Of a stretch of 64,000 bases of DNA, positions 47,533 through 57,284 are shown piece by piece. Numbering within the stretch: the stretch's first letter is position 1; every line of letters begins with the position of its first letter. Under the pieces are notes generated by a model. It was given only the letters and a program-made list of their open reading frames with translations, ran no database searches and was not told the origin of the DNA. A program made the translations under genes and the position numbers. This DNA is from Rhodocyclaceae bacterium (GTDB lineage: Bacteria; Pseudomonadota; Gammaproteobacteria; Burkholderiales; CAIKXV01): contig JADCHX010000004.1 of the NCBI GenBank assembly GCA_020248265.1, positions 353,473 to 417,472 on the forward strand. The letters are read 5' to 3'.

Positions 47533-48741
47533 GTGAAAAAGAAACTTCTTGCGGCGGCAGTCGTGTCGGCCTTCGCAGCTCCGGTCGCGTTCGCGCAGAC
47601 CGCTCCGGCCAACGTCACCATCTACGGCAGCCTGCAGATGGAAGTGTTCACGCTGAAGGCCGACGGCGCGAACGGCAATCCGAATCGCAATCGCACGAAC
47701 GCCGTCAGCAGCCCGGGCGTGTTCTTCATCGGCTTCCGCGGCACCGAGTCCCTCGGTGGCGGCCTGTCGACCATCTGGCAGGTCGAGCAAGGCGCTGGCG
47801 GCGACGGCACCGGCACCTCCCAGACCTGGGGCGCGCGCAACACGTTCCTCGGCCTGTCCGGCGGCTTCGGTCGCGCGTACGTGGGTATCATGGACTCCCC
47901 GTACAAGCGCGTCATGGGCATCAACAACACCGCCACGATGCGTGCTGGCCTGACCGGTCCGCAGGGCATCAACGCGATCATGAACAACGGCGACACCTCC
48001 GGCGGTGATCCGTTCATCAGCTCGGGCGCTGGCAACAACACGGCATTCAGCCGCCGCGTCGCGAACTCGGTGAACTACGATTCGCCGAGCTTCGGTGGAT
48101 TCTCGGTGTCGGCCCAGTACGGCGCCAACGAAGGCCGTGCGCTGACGACCGCCGCCGGCGCCGCCGCTGGTGTGAACCCGCAACTGTACAGCCTGGCCGG
48201 TACGTACCGCGGTGGTCCGTTCGCCGTCGGCCTCGGCTGGCAGCAGCATCAAGAGTTCCGTGGTGTCGGCCTCGACGACTCGTCGATGGTTCTGTCGGCC
48301 AGCTGGACCAGCGGCCCGTTCCTGCTTCAGGGCTCGTACAGCAACTTCAAATACGCTACCGCCACCGCTGGCGATCTGAAGCGCGACAACTGGTTGATCG
48401 GCGGCGCGTACTCGATGGGCAACCATCGTTTCCGCTTGCAGTACCAGCAAGCCAACGACACGAAAGGCGGGGTCGGCGGCATTGGTGGTGGTTCGACCGC
48501 CATCGGCGGCGTCGCTGTGTTCAACGGCTCGGGTACCGACACTGGCGCGAAGATCGTCAGCGCCAACTACGGCTACCTGCTGTCGAAGCGGACGGAACTC
48601 TACGCGTTCTACGTGAAGCTGGACAACGACAACAACGGTCGTACCAACTTCGCTGGCTCGGCTGGCCTCGGCATCTCGGGCGGCGCGCTGCGTGGCATGG
48701 ACGCGGACATCCTGGGTGTCGGTATCGCCCACACGTTCTGA
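47533..48741 (+). CDS. General porin (betaproteobacterial Gram-negative porin family)
   Basis: 402-residue outer-membrane beta-barrel. Signal peptide of about 22 residues (KKKLLAAAVVSAFAAPVAFAQ split as KKKLLAAAVV, FAAPVAFAQ). Mature start NVTIYGSLQMEV, FIGFRGTESLGGGLSTIWQVEQ, RNTFLGLSGGFG and VNYDSPSFGGFSVSAQYG are typical of OmpC-like trimeric porins of Burkholderiales; the last residue is Phe (GVGIAHTF), the usual outer-membrane insertion signal. GTG start after AGGAGG. Codon use is strongly biased to C-ending codons, as for an abundant protein. A terminator follows. Confidence 0.96.
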   Translation: MKKKLLAAAVVSAFAAPVAFAQTAPANVTIYGSLQMEVFTLKADGANGNPNRNRTNAVSSPGVFFIGFRGTESLGGGLSTIWQVEQGAGGDGTGTSQTWGARNTFLGLSGGFGRAYVGIMDSPYKRVMGINNTATMRAGLTGPQGINAIMNNGDTSGGDPFISSGAGNNTAFSRRVANSVNYDSPSFGGFSVSAQYGANEGRALTTAAGAAAGVNPQLYSLAGTYRGGPFAVGLGWQQHQEFRGVGLDDSSMVLSASWTSGPFLLQGSYSNFKYATATAGDLKRDNWLIGGAYSMGNHRFRLQYQQANDTKGGVGGIGGGSTAIGGVAVFNGSGTDTGAKIVSANYGYLLSKRTELYAFYVKLDNDNNGRTNFAGSAGLGISGGALRGMDADILGVGIAHTF

Positions 48742-48771
48742 TCGCCACAAGCGAAAAGAAGCGTTTGAGAA

Positions 48772-48797
48772 CGGGCACCTTCGGGTGCCCGTTTTTT
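48772..48797 (+). terminator. Intrinsic terminator of the porin gene
   Basis: CGGGCACC TTCG GGTGCCCG is a perfect 8-bp stem with a stable UUCG tetraloop, followed by TTTTTT. It ends 16 bases before the next ATG. Confidence 0.95.
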
Positions 48798-48813
48798 CAT
48801 CCAGAATCACGAC

Positions 48814-50943
48814 ATGAGTCCGGACCCGGTCGGTGAACTGCTCGCGCAGGCGTTGCGCGCGATCCAGTCAGGCTGGTGGTCGGATGCAAGGACACTGCTC
48901 GAGCAGGCTCAGCAGATCGATGGCCGCCGGCCCGATGTGCTGATCAACCTCGGCCTCGCCTGTCTTAACAGCGGTGCACCGCGCGATGCACTGGTGCCGT
49001 TGAAGAAGGCAGTCGCACTCAGGCCCGACATTCCCGATGCCCATTCGAACCTCGGGCTCGCGCTGTCGGCCAGCGGCAAGCACAAGGATGCGGTGGCCAG
49101 CCTTGCGCGCGCCGTCCGGCTCGCTCCCGGCGATGCGTACCTGCGGCATGAACTGGGCGTGGTCTGCCATGCTGCTGGCGACACGACGGCGGCGCTGGCT
49201 GCGTTCCGGCAGGCGCTTGCGTTGCAGCCGGGGCTTGTCGAGTCGCGGTTCAACCTCGGCAATCTGCTACGCCTCGATGGCCAGCCCGTGGCGGCGGAGG
49301 CGGCGTGGCGCGAGGTGCTGCAGGCTGCGCCCGGCCACCTGCCCTCGGCGCAGAACCTCGGCAGCCTGCTGGTCACGCAGGGCCGCGCCGCGAATGCGCT
49401 GCAGTGCTTCGAGTCCATCCTGCCTGGCCATGACGGCGTCGCGTCGCTGCATAACGGACGGGGTAACGCGCTGCACGATCTGGGCCGGCTCGATGAGGCG
49501 CTGGACGCGTTCGCGCGCGCGGCGGCACTCGACCCGGACAGCGCCGAGATCCGCTACAACCTGGCCAACCAGCAGTTGCAGCTCGGGCAGGTGGACGCCG
49601 CGATCGACACCTTCCGGCAGGTGCTGCGGCTCGACCCTGGCCATGTAGAGGCCGCACAGAACCTGCTGTATTCGCTCAACTATTCGGATTCGATCCCGGC
49701 TACAGACATCGCTCGCGAGCATCGGGCGTTCGCGCCGGTGGTGGCCGGCGAGCGTGTGCCGCAGCCAGGGCAGCCGGCGCGCAAGGGCGGGTCGAACGGA
49801 CGGACAGTGACGCCCTCGGCGGCCAACGCGCCGCCCGTGGCACCCTCGCCCGCCCGCGCGCCGCTGCGCATCGGCTTCGTATCGGCCGACCTGCGTACCC
49901 ATTCGGTCGCCTGGTTCCTGCTGCCGCTGCTGGAGGCGACCGACCGCGCCCGGTTCGAGATTCACTGCTATTCGAGCTCGGCGAAGGCCGATGCCATGAC
50001 GCAGCGTCTGCGTGCGGCGAGTGCCGGCTGGCATCCGATCGACACACTCGACGACGACGCCGCCGCGCGCCAGGTGCGGGACGACCGTATCGACCTGCTG
50101 ATTGACCTGTCAGGCCACAGTGCGGGCCAGCGGCTGGGGCTTTTCGCCCGTCGCGCCGCGCCGACGCAGGCGACCTGGCTCGGGTATCCGAACACTACCG
50201 GGCTGCCGGCGATCGACGTACGGCTGGTCGACGCGATCACCGATCCGGACGATGACACCGTGCAGGCACTGGCGAGCGAGCGGCTGCTGCGCATCCCCGG
50301 CTGCTTCGTCTGTTACGAGCCGCCGCCCGATGCACCGCCGGTCGAGGCGCGCCGGGCGGACGGTAGCGGTGGTCCGATCGTGTTCGGGTCGTTCAACAAC
50401 CTGCAGAAGATCTCTGCAACCACCCTCGACCTCTGGACGGCAGTACTCGCGGCAGAGCCCGATTCGCTGCTCGTGCTGAAGGCCGGTAGCCTCGAGCAGC
50501 CCGGTGTACAGACGCGGCTGCAGCAGGCCGTCGCCGCGCGCGGCATCGATCCGGAGCGGTTACGCTTCCTGCCGCGCGATACCGATGTTGCCGGTCATCT
50601 TGCGCGGTACGGCGGCATCGATGTCGCGCTCGACACCTTCCCCTATCACGGCACCACCACCACCTGCGAGGCGCTCTGGATGGGCGTGCCGGTGGTGTCG
50701 CTGGCCGGTGACCGGCATGCCAGCCGTGTCGGGGCGAGCCTGCTCGCAGCCGCAGGGTGTCCACAGGACTGCGCCACCGACCCAGACGGGTACGTCGCTG
50801 CTGCCCTGCACGCGGCACGCATCGCCCGAGCCGATCCCGCCGTCCGGCTGCGCCGGCGCGAACGACTCGCCGCCAGCCTGCTGCTCGACCGCGCCCGCTT
50901 CGCCACCCACTTCGCCGAAGCCATCACCCAGTCCGCGACCTGA
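48814..50943 (+). CDS. TPR-containing GT41 glycosyltransferase (OGT/SPINDLY-like)
   Basis: 709 residues, cytoplasmic. Residues about 5-300 hold seven or eight TPR repeats (for example LINLGLACLNSGAPRDALVPL, IRYNLANQQLQLGQVDAAIDT). From about 350 the GT41 catalytic region follows: LRIGFVSADLRTHSV, FGSFNNLQKISATTLDLW (Lys at the place of the donor-binding Lys of human OGT) and DTFPYHGTTTTCEALWMGVP (split: DTFPYHGTTTT, CEALWMGVP). Family members glycosylate proteins on Ser/Thr or Asn; the acceptor here is unknown. It follows the porin terminator by 16 bases. Its TGA is the first three bases of repeat copy C. Confidence 0.9.
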   Translation: MSPDPVGELLAQALRAIQSGWWSDARTLLEQAQQIDGRRPDVLINLGLACLNSGAPRDALVPLKKAVALRPDIPDAHSNLGLALSASGKHKDAVASLARAVRLAPGDAYLRHELGVVCHAAGDTTAALAAFRQALALQPGLVESRFNLGNLLRLDGQPVAAEAAWREVLQAAPGHLPSAQNLGSLLVTQGRAANALQCFESILPGHDGVASLHNGRGNALHDLGRLDEALDAFARAAALDPDSAEIRYNLANQQLQLGQVDAAIDTFRQVLRLDPGHVEAAQNLLYSLNYSDSIPATDIAREHRAFAPVVAGERVPQPGQPARKGGSNGRTVTPSAANAPPVAPSPARAPLRIGFVSADLRTHSVAWFLLPLLEATDRARFEIHCYSSSAKADAMTQRLRAASAGWHPIDTLDDDAAARQVRDDRIDLLIDLSGHSAGQRLGLFARRAAPTQATWLGYPNTTGLPAIDVRLVDAITDPDDDTVQALASERLLRIPGCFVCYEPPPDAPPVEARRADGSGGPIVFGSFNNLQKISATTLDLWTAVLAAEPDSLLVLKAGSLEQPGVQTRLQQAVAARGIDPERLRFLPRDTDVAGHLARYGGIDVALDTFPYHGTTTTCEALWMGVPVVSLAGDRHASRVGASLLAAAGCPQDCATDPDGYVAAALHAARIARADPAVRLRRRERLAASLLLDRARFATHFAEAITQSAT

Positions 50944-50986
50944 CCCTGGGGTCTGACCCCAGGGTCAGACCCCAGGGTCAGACCCG
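50941..50986. repeat. GGGGTCAGACCC palindromic repeat, copy C
   Basis: Three to four units in alternating orientation (GGGGTCTGACCCC, AGGGTCAGACCCC, AGGGTCAGACCC). The GT41 gene stop codon TGA (50941-50943) lies at its first base. Copies A and B are at 39269 and 46163. Confidence 0.85.
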
Positions 50987-51056
50987 GATCTCCTGCGGTG
51001 CTACCATCCGGCCGGCTCGAATCCGTTCGATCCCGAATCCTTGTCTGGAGGCTCCC

Positions 51057-52280
51057 TTGGCTGGTCCGTTGTCGCATATCCGTGTCCTCGACCTCACCCG
51101 CGTGCTCGCCGGCCCGTGGTGCGGGCAGAACCTCGCCGACCTCGGCGCCGAAGTGACCAAGGTCGAGCGACCAGGCAAGGGTGACGACTCGCGCGCGTTC
51201 GGGCCGCCGTGGATCAAGGACGCGGCTGGCAACGATACCGCCGAGGCGGCGTACTTCGTCTGCGCGAACCGCGGCAAGCAGTCGGTGACGCTCGACCTGT
51301 CGAAGCCCGAGGCGCAGCAGATCGTGCGCCGGCTCGCCGCGCAGTCGGACGTGCTGCTCGAGAACTACAAGGTCGGCGACCTCGCCCGCTACGGGCTGGG
51401 TTACGACGATCTGTCGAAGGAGAACCCGGGCCTGATCTACTGCTCGATCACCGGCTTCGGCCAGACCGGCCCTTACAAGGACCGTCCGGGCTACGACTTC
51501 ATGGCCCAGGGCATGGGCGGCCTGATGAGCGTCACCGGCGAGCGCGACGACCTGCCCGGCGGTGGCCCGCAGCGCGTCGGCGTGCCGATCGTCGACATCA
51601 TGACCGGCATGTATGCGTCGATCGCAGTGTGCGCGGCGATCGCGCACCGAGCGGTCAGCGGCCGCGGCCAGTACATCGACATGGCCCTGCTCGACACCCA
51701 GGTCGCTTTCCTGTCGAACCAGGGCATGAACTACCTCGCCACCGGCGAGGCGCCGGCACGGCTGGGCAACACCCACCCGAACATCGTGCCCTACCAGACG
51801 TTCCGCACGTCCGATGGCGCGATCATCCTCGCCTGCGGCAACGACAACCTGTTCCGCAAGTTCTGCGAGGTCGCCGGCTGCGGTGAACTGGCGATCGATG
51901 CGCGCTTCGCGACCAACGGCAAGCGGGTCGAGAACCGCGCGGCGCTCACCGAGACCCTGGATGCGGTGTTCGCCCGGCGCAGCACTAAGGATTGGGTGGC
52001 GGCGCTGGAGGGCGCTGGCGTGCCCAACGGCCCGATCAACGACCTGAAGCAGGTGTTCGAGGAACCGCAGGTCATCGCGCGCGGCATGCGTATCGACGTG
52101 CCGCATCCCACCGCCGGCACGGTGCCGATGGTGGCGAGCCCGATGCGCTTCTCGGCCACGCCGATCGCCTACGAGGTGCCGCCGCCGACGCTCGGCCAGC
52201 ATACCGCCGAGGTGCTGGCGAAGCGGCTGTCGATGTCGGCCGAAGAGATCGAACGGCTGAAGCGCGACGGCATCGTCTGA
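51057..52280 (+). CDS. CaiB/BaiF family (type III) CoA-transferase
   Basis: 407 residues. IRVLDLTRVLAGPWCGQNLADLGAEVTKVE is the usual N-terminus (LTRVLAGPWCGQNLADLG is the CoA-site core), NRGKQSVTLDL, ENYKVGDLARYGLGYDDL, SITGFGQTGPY and the catalytic Asp in VPIVDIMTG follow. The family moves CoA between carboxylic acids (oxalate, succinyl, carnitine, aromatic acids). The start is TTG at 51057 with GGAGG upstream; no ATG lies near the conserved N-terminus. It may activate an acid handled by the enzymes at 39-47 kb, but this is inference. Confidence 0.94.
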   Translation: MAGPLSHIRVLDLTRVLAGPWCGQNLADLGAEVTKVERPGKGDDSRAFGPPWIKDAAGNDTAEAAYFVCANRGKQSVTLDLSKPEAQQIVRRLAAQSDVLLENYKVGDLARYGLGYDDLSKENPGLIYCSITGFGQTGPYKDRPGYDFMAQGMGGLMSVTGERDDLPGGGPQRVGVPIVDIMTGMYASIAVCAAIAHRAVSGRGQYIDMALLDTQVAFLSNQGMNYLATGEAPARLGNTHPNIVPYQTFRTSDGAIILACGNDNLFRKFCEVAGCGELAIDARFATNGKRVENRAALTETLDAVFARRSTKDWVAALEGAGVPNGPINDLKQVFEEPQVIARGMRIDVPHPTAGTVPMVASPMRFSATPIAYEVPPPTLGQHTAEVLAKRLSMSAEEIERLKRDGIV

Positions 52281-52316
52281 CCGGGCAGGGCGGCCTGACC
52301 GCCTGCCGGCCGGCGC

Positions 52317-54683
52317 TCAGCGCGAGCAGGCCTCGCGCACGCCGAGCGAGCAGGCGTTCCTGAAGCTCTCCTTCGCATCGGCAGGCCGCTGCAGCCCGCC
52401 GAGCAGCAGCCCGCGCATCATCCAGAGTTCGCCATTGCGCTCGCTCAGTTTCAGCGCCGCTTCGACGTCGACCAGGGACTCGGCCTGCCGGCCGCTGCGC
52501 GCCAGGCCCTGGGCACGGGTGGCGAGCGCCCGCGGATTGCCCGGGTCCAGCGCGACCAGCCGGTTCAGGTCGGCCAGTGCTGCGTCGTTGCTGCCCTTGA
52601 GGAACAGCGCCGTCGCGCGGTTGGCCAAAGCCTCGCGCGAACCGGGATCTAGCTCGATCGCGCGGCTGAAGTCGCGCAGCGCGGCGTCGAGGTCGCCCAT
52701 CTGCGCGTACAGCGTGCCGCGGTTGTAGAACGCGGAGGACGATCGCGGGTTGGCTGTGACCGCGCGCTGCAGGTCGGCCATTGCCCGGTCCGGCTGCTTC
52801 GCGGCCATCGACAGCGTTGCCCGGGCGGCAAGCGTGCCGGCATCGTCCGGACGCAGTGTCAGGCTACGCTCGATCGCTTCGCGCGCCGGCTCCGCCTGGC
52901 CCATGCGCAGTCGGGCCAGCCCGAGGTTGGTCCAGCCGATCGCGCTCTTCGGATCGAGCGTGGTCGCCTGTTGCGCTGCTTCGGCTGCGGCGCGCACGTC
53001 GCCTAGCGCCAGCAGGGCGGCCGACGCGTTGGCCGCTGGCTCGCCGCTCTTCGGCCTGAGCTCGAAGGCGCGGCGGTAGTAGCCGAGCGCCTCCTCCGGC
53101 TGGCCCAGCTGCATCAGCGCGACGCCGGCGTTGAGGTTCGCGCTGAACTCGCCCGGCGCGATGGCGATTGCCCGCTGGAAGTCGGCCAGGGCCTCGCGCG
53201 CACGTCCGAGCCGCAACTGCTCGAGGCCGCGCACGATGAACGGACGTTCGGCGCCGAGCTGCCAGGGTTCGTCCAGCTTCTTCACTGCATCGTCCCACAG
53301 GCGCAGCGGCGTCTCGAAGCTGGCGAGCCTGTTCGATGCGGGGAAGCAGAGCACGACGGCGGCGACCAGCAGTACGCCGAGTGCAGCGCGCGTCGGCAGC
53401 AGGTGGCCGAGCAGCGGCAGTGCGGCCGGCAGCGCGAACATCCACAGGTAGCTGCGGTACAGCACCATCGGCTCCTGCAGCCGCACCGTGGACAGCTCGG
53501 TGCTGAACAGCAGCAACGGGGCGAGCAGCGCGAACCCGAGCAGGCGCAGCGTGCGCCCGGCGAGCAGCATCCAGGTCGCAAGCGCGGCGTAGCCTATGGC
53601 GAGCGGCACTCCCAGCAACTGGGGCACCTCGGTGAGCGTGCGCGCGAATCCGGGCCGCAGGTCGATCGACATCCAGGCTGGATTGGGCAGCAGCCAGGTG
53701 CCGAGGTAGCCGAAGAACAGCCAGAGCTGTGTGAGTACCGACAGCGGATACACGTTCTCGAGCGACAACTGCGGACGCCCACTGTCGACCTCGGCCAGCA
53801 TCTCGGCCACGAACGGCTCGTACGGGGCACCGAAGATGCCACGCGTGCGCGCGATCACGAACAGGGCGATCGCTGAATAGAGCAGGATCGGCAGCCACAG
53901 TGAACGCAGCAGGGGCAGCAGCGCGGCGAGCGACTGTCCGAAGGTGCGCTGGCTCGTCGGCTGGCCGCTGTAGGGGTCCGCGCCACGATCGGCGCGCCCG
54001 CCATCGACCAGCACCGCCAGCGCCATCGCGACGGCCGGCAGCATCACGGCGTGTTCCTTCGAGAACAGCGCAACGAAGTAGCACAGCGCCGCGGCCAGGT
54101 ACCAGGCAACCCGTCCGCCCTCCATGCCGCGCAGGAAGCACAGCAGCGACAGGATCGAGAACAGCGTCGCCATCACGATGCTTCGCTGCACCAGGTAGGC
54201 GACGCCATACACCGAGACCGGATGCACGGCGAACAGCAGCGCGCCGGCGAAGGCATACCAGCAGGGCGCGTCGTCCGACCAGTCGGTCATGCCGGGCAGG
54301 CGGCCAGCCGGTTCCCTGGCTGGCAGCAGCACCCGCTCGAATACCGCGCGCAGCAGCATGAAGAGGGCGATGCAGGTGGCCGAGTGCAGCACGAGATTGA
54401 TCGACCGATGGACCGGCAGGCTGTCGCCGGCCAGCGCCCATGTCCAGCCGAGCGTGACATAGGAGAACCAGCGCATGTCGAACGCGAACATCGACTGCGC
54501 ATACTGCGCGAGCACGCGCGGGTTCATCAGCGCGCGGTCATCGAACACCAGCGGGTTGTCGAGCGCGCGGAAGTAGAGCGCCACCACGACGATGGCCAGC
54601 ACGGCGCACAGCGCCGCCACCACCGCCGCGCCTGCCTTGAACCGGTCGGGCGAAACCGGGGGCGCGGGGATCGGCGCGGACAT
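52317..54683 (-). CDS. Polytopic membrane protein with C-terminal TPR repeats (TMTC/PMT-like layout)
   Basis: 788 residues. About ten hydrophobic helices fill residues 15-460, including FRALDNPLVFDDRALM after helix 1, a D-D-containing loop as in GT-C glycosyltransferases, and HPVSVYGVAYLVQRS. Residues about 480-780 contain seven or eight TPRs (FSANLNAGVALMQLGQPEEAL, FYNRGTLYAQMGDLDAALRDF). This is the layout of TMTC-like O-mannosyltransferases, but membership is only suggested. Starts three bases after the EVE-domain gene stop, so the two are co-transcribed. Confidence 0.72.
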   Translation of the reverse strand: MSAPIPAPPVSPDRFKAGAAVVAALCAVLAIVVVALYFRALDNPLVFDDRALMNPRVLAQYAQSMFAFDMRWFSYVTLGWTWALAGDSLPVHRSINLVLHSATCIALFMLLRAVFERVLLPAREPAGRLPGMTDWSDDAPCWYAFAGALLFAVHPVSVYGVAYLVQRSIVMATLFSILSLLCFLRGMEGGRVAWYLAAALCYFVALFSKEHAVMLPAVAMALAVLVDGGRADRGADPYSGQPTSQRTFGQSLAALLPLLRSLWLPILLYSAIALFVIARTRGIFGAPYEPFVAEMLAEVDSGRPQLSLENVYPLSVLTQLWLFFGYLGTWLLPNPAWMSIDLRPGFARTLTEVPQLLGVPLAIGYAALATWMLLAGRTLRLLGFALLAPLLLFSTELSTVRLQEPMVLYRSYLWMFALPAALPLLGHLLPTRAALGVLLVAAVVLCFPASNRLASFETPLRLWDDAVKKLDEPWQLGAERPFIVRGLEQLRLGRAREALADFQRAIAIAPGEFSANLNAGVALMQLGQPEEALGYYRRAFELRPKSGEPAANASAALLALGDVRAAAEAAQQATTLDPKSAIGWTNLGLARLRMGQAEPAREAIERSLTLRPDDAGTLAARATLSMAAKQPDRAMADLQRAVTANPRSSSAFYNRGTLYAQMGDLDAALRDFSRAIELDPGSREALANRATALFLKGSNDAALADLNRLVALDPGNPRALATRAQGLARSGRQAESLVDVEAALKLSERNGELWMMRGLLLGGLQRPADAKESFRNACSLGVREACSR

Positions 54684-54686
54684 CGT

Positions 54687-55154
<468 letters not shown>

Positions 55155-55307
55155 GGGTGTAACGGGACTCTCTGCTGGAGGAGCGGTTTGCACGAGCGCT
55201 GAGGGCGGCGTGCCGAGCGTGCCGCGCAAAGTATATCGAGTTGGCCCGTCGTCGGCGCTGCCGAGCGCGCGCCCTGCACGGCCGGCTTCGTCGCCGCCAC
55301 TTCGACG

Positions 55308-56630
55308 TCACGCGATCGCCGGCACGCCCATGATGTAGGTCTGCCGCACATTGCGGTCGTCGCCGAGCATCATCAGCGCGAACAGCCGCTCCTCGAGCGT
55401 GCGCGTCAGCGCGTCGCGCCGTGCACCGAGCGTGCTCGCCGCCGGATCCAGCACGACGAAGTCCGCCTCGCGGCCGGGCTGGAAGCTGCCGATCCGGTCG
55501 TCGAGCCCGAGGGCGCGTGCGCCGCCGAGCGTCGCGAAGTAGAACGCCCGATGCGCGGACAGGTCCTGGCCCGTCATGCGCACGACCTTGTAGGCTTCGG
55601 CAAGGGTGCGCAGCATGCTGAAGCTGGTGCCGCCGCCGACATCGGTGGCGATGCTCACCTGCACCCCGGCCGCATCGGCCGCGGCAAGGTCGAACAGCCC
55701 GCTGCCCAGGAACAGATTGGAGGTGGGGCAGAACGCGACCGCGGCCCGGGCCAGCGACATGCGTCGACGGTCTTCCGTGTCGAGGTGTATGCAGTGCGCA
55801 TAGACCGAGTGGCGCAGCAGGCCATGCCCTTCGTACACGTCGAGGTAGCTGCGGGCGCTCGGGAACAGCGACCGTACCCAGGCGACCTCGGCGAGGTTTT
55901 CTGCCACATGGCCCTGCACCAGCACGTCCGGATGCTCGGCGGCCAGTTGCCCGGCGAGCGCCAGTTGCGCGTCGGACGAGGTGCAGGCGAAGCGCGGCGT
56001 GATCGCATAGCCGAGCCGGCCGCTGCCGTGCCAGCGCTCGATCAGTGCAGACGATTCATCGTAGGCCGATTGCGCGGTGTCGCGCAGGTCGTCCGGGCAG
56101 TTGCGATCCATCATCGCCTTTCCGGCGACCAGTCGCAGGTTGCGCGCGGACGCCTCGTCGAACAGTGCGTCGATCGATGTCCGGTGCACGGTGCCGAACA
56201 CCAGCGCTGTCGTGGTTCCGTTGCGCGCGAGCTCGTCGAGGAAGAACGCCGAGGTGGATCGTGCATGTGCGGCATCGGCGAACCGGCGTTCGGCCGGGAA
56301 CGTATGCCGTTCCAGCCAGTCGAGCAGCGTGCTTCCACCCGAGGCGATGACGTCGGTCTGCGCATGGTGGATATGGGTGTCGATGAAGCCGGGCAGCAGC
56401 AGGCAGCCGGTGTGGTCGACCAGCGGCGTGCCGGCTGGCAGGGTGGGCAGCAGTGCGGTGGCCGGCCCGGTGCGCAGCACCCGGCCCTCCTCGACCAGCA
56501 GCAGGCCGTCCTCGAAGTACTCGGACCCGCCGTGTCCGGAGCCGGGATCGGCAAGGAAATGCAGGATCGAGCCGCGAAATGCACACAGTGCACGCAGTGC
56601 GTCGTCGGGGCGGTCGGACGGTTCGGTCAT
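55308..56630 (-). CDS. guaD: Guanine deaminase
   Basis: 440 residues of the amidohydrolase superfamily, converting guanine to xanthine in purine salvage and catabolism. LLPGFIDTHIHHAQTDVIASGG carries the HxH zinc ligands (FIDTHIHHAQTD), MMDRNCPDDLRD is the GuaD-specific block, VQGHVAENLAEVAW provides the third His with the catalytic Glu region, and IATDVGGGTSFSML the metal Asp. The ATG at 56630 gives the expected length. Minus strand, 70 bases downstream of 6S RNA. Confidence 0.93.
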   Translation of the reverse strand: MTEPSDRPDDALRALCAFRGSILHFLADPGSGHGGSEYFEDGLLLVEEGRVLRTGPATALLPTLPAGTPLVDHTGCLLLPGFIDTHIHHAQTDVIASGGSTLLDWLERHTFPAERRFADAAHARSTSAFFLDELARNGTTTALVFGTVHRTSIDALFDEASARNLRLVAGKAMMDRNCPDDLRDTAQSAYDESSALIERWHGSGRLGYAITPRFACTSSDAQLALAGQLAAEHPDVLVQGHVAENLAEVAWVRSLFPSARSYLDVYEGHGLLRHSVYAHCIHLDTEDRRRMSLARAAVAFCPTSNLFLGSGLFDLAAADAAGVQVSIATDVGGGTSFSMLRTLAEAYKVVRMTGQDLSAHRAFYFATLGGARALGLDDRIGSFQPGREADFVVLDPAASTLGARRDALTRTLEERLFALMMLGDDRNVRQTYIMGVPAIA

Positions 56631-56699
56631 TGCAGCTGCCGGCCGGCTGTCGAGGATCCATTCGCGCAGGATGCTGTGCTCCGTGCGCGGTTTATGTGG

Positions 56700-56878
56700 G
56701 GACCCCTGCGGATACCATCCGAACCCGAGTCTTGAACCATCAGGTTCAAGAGTGGTTGCCTTCCGAGCACCTCAGGTACGTCCGACGTGGGACGCGCACA
56801 CAGCGCTCTGTAGGTCGGCAACCGAAGTTACCGCATTGGTTCAAGAGATTCCGATCCGTACGGCACCGCAGGGGATTG
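56700..56878 (-). ncRNA. ssrS: 6S RNA
   Basis: Regulator of RNA polymerase-sigma70. On the minus strand the ends pair as CCCCTGCGG (3'-end side, 56703-56711) with CCGCAGGGG (56866-56874), closing a long imperfect hairpin of the usual ~180 bases with a central bubble. Near the 3' half CTTGAACCTGATGGTTCAAG repeats the CUUGAACC...GGUUCAAG element of E. coli 6S RNA, and CTCTTGAACC also occurs near the 5' end. Position directly downstream of zapA is the conserved proteobacterial location. Exact ends are estimates. Confidence 0.88.
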
Positions 56879-56922
56879 AACTGTTGCAACGGCCGTCGTT
56901 GCGCAGCCTTTAGACTACACCA

Positions 56923-57249
56923 CTAGAACAGCTTGTCCTGCTCCGACAATGCTTCGTCGAGGGAGGCATTGAGCACCGAGACGCGGCGCCGCAGTTCCGA
57001 CACGTCGAGCGGCCCGGCAACGCGCGTGGTGAGGTGTTCATGCGCGATATTGAGCGCAGCCATGATCGCCACGCGTTCCGCGCCCATGACCTTCGCGCCG
57101 TCGCGGATGTCGCGCATCTTGTTGTCGACATAGGTGACGGCGTCGAGCAACTCCTGTTCCTGGCCGGGCGGGCAGGCAATGCGGAATTCGCGACCGAGGA
57201 TCGTGACCTCGAGCGCCTTGCCATCGGCCGAAAGCCGCCCTTCACTCAT
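56923..57249 (-). CDS. zapA: Cell division protein ZapA
   Basis: 108 residues; binds and bundles FtsZ at mid-cell. ALEVTILGREFRIACPPGQE is the beta-rich head, LLDAVTYVDNKMRDIRDG and RVAIMAALNIAHEH complete the ZapA core, and the C-terminal third is a coiled coil ending SEQDKLF. ATG at 57249 or GTG at 57258 can serve as start. It follows the zapB-like gene by 35 bases and precedes 6S RNA, the usual order. Confidence 0.95.
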   Translation of the reverse strand: MSEGRLSADGKALEVTILGREFRIACPPGQEQELLDAVTYVDNKMRDIRDGAKVMGAERVAIMAALNIAHEHLTTRVAGPLDVSELRRRVSVLNASLDEALSEQDKLF

Positions 57250-57284
57250 GCGCTGCACCCGGTTGTGATTCGATGTTCAACGGC

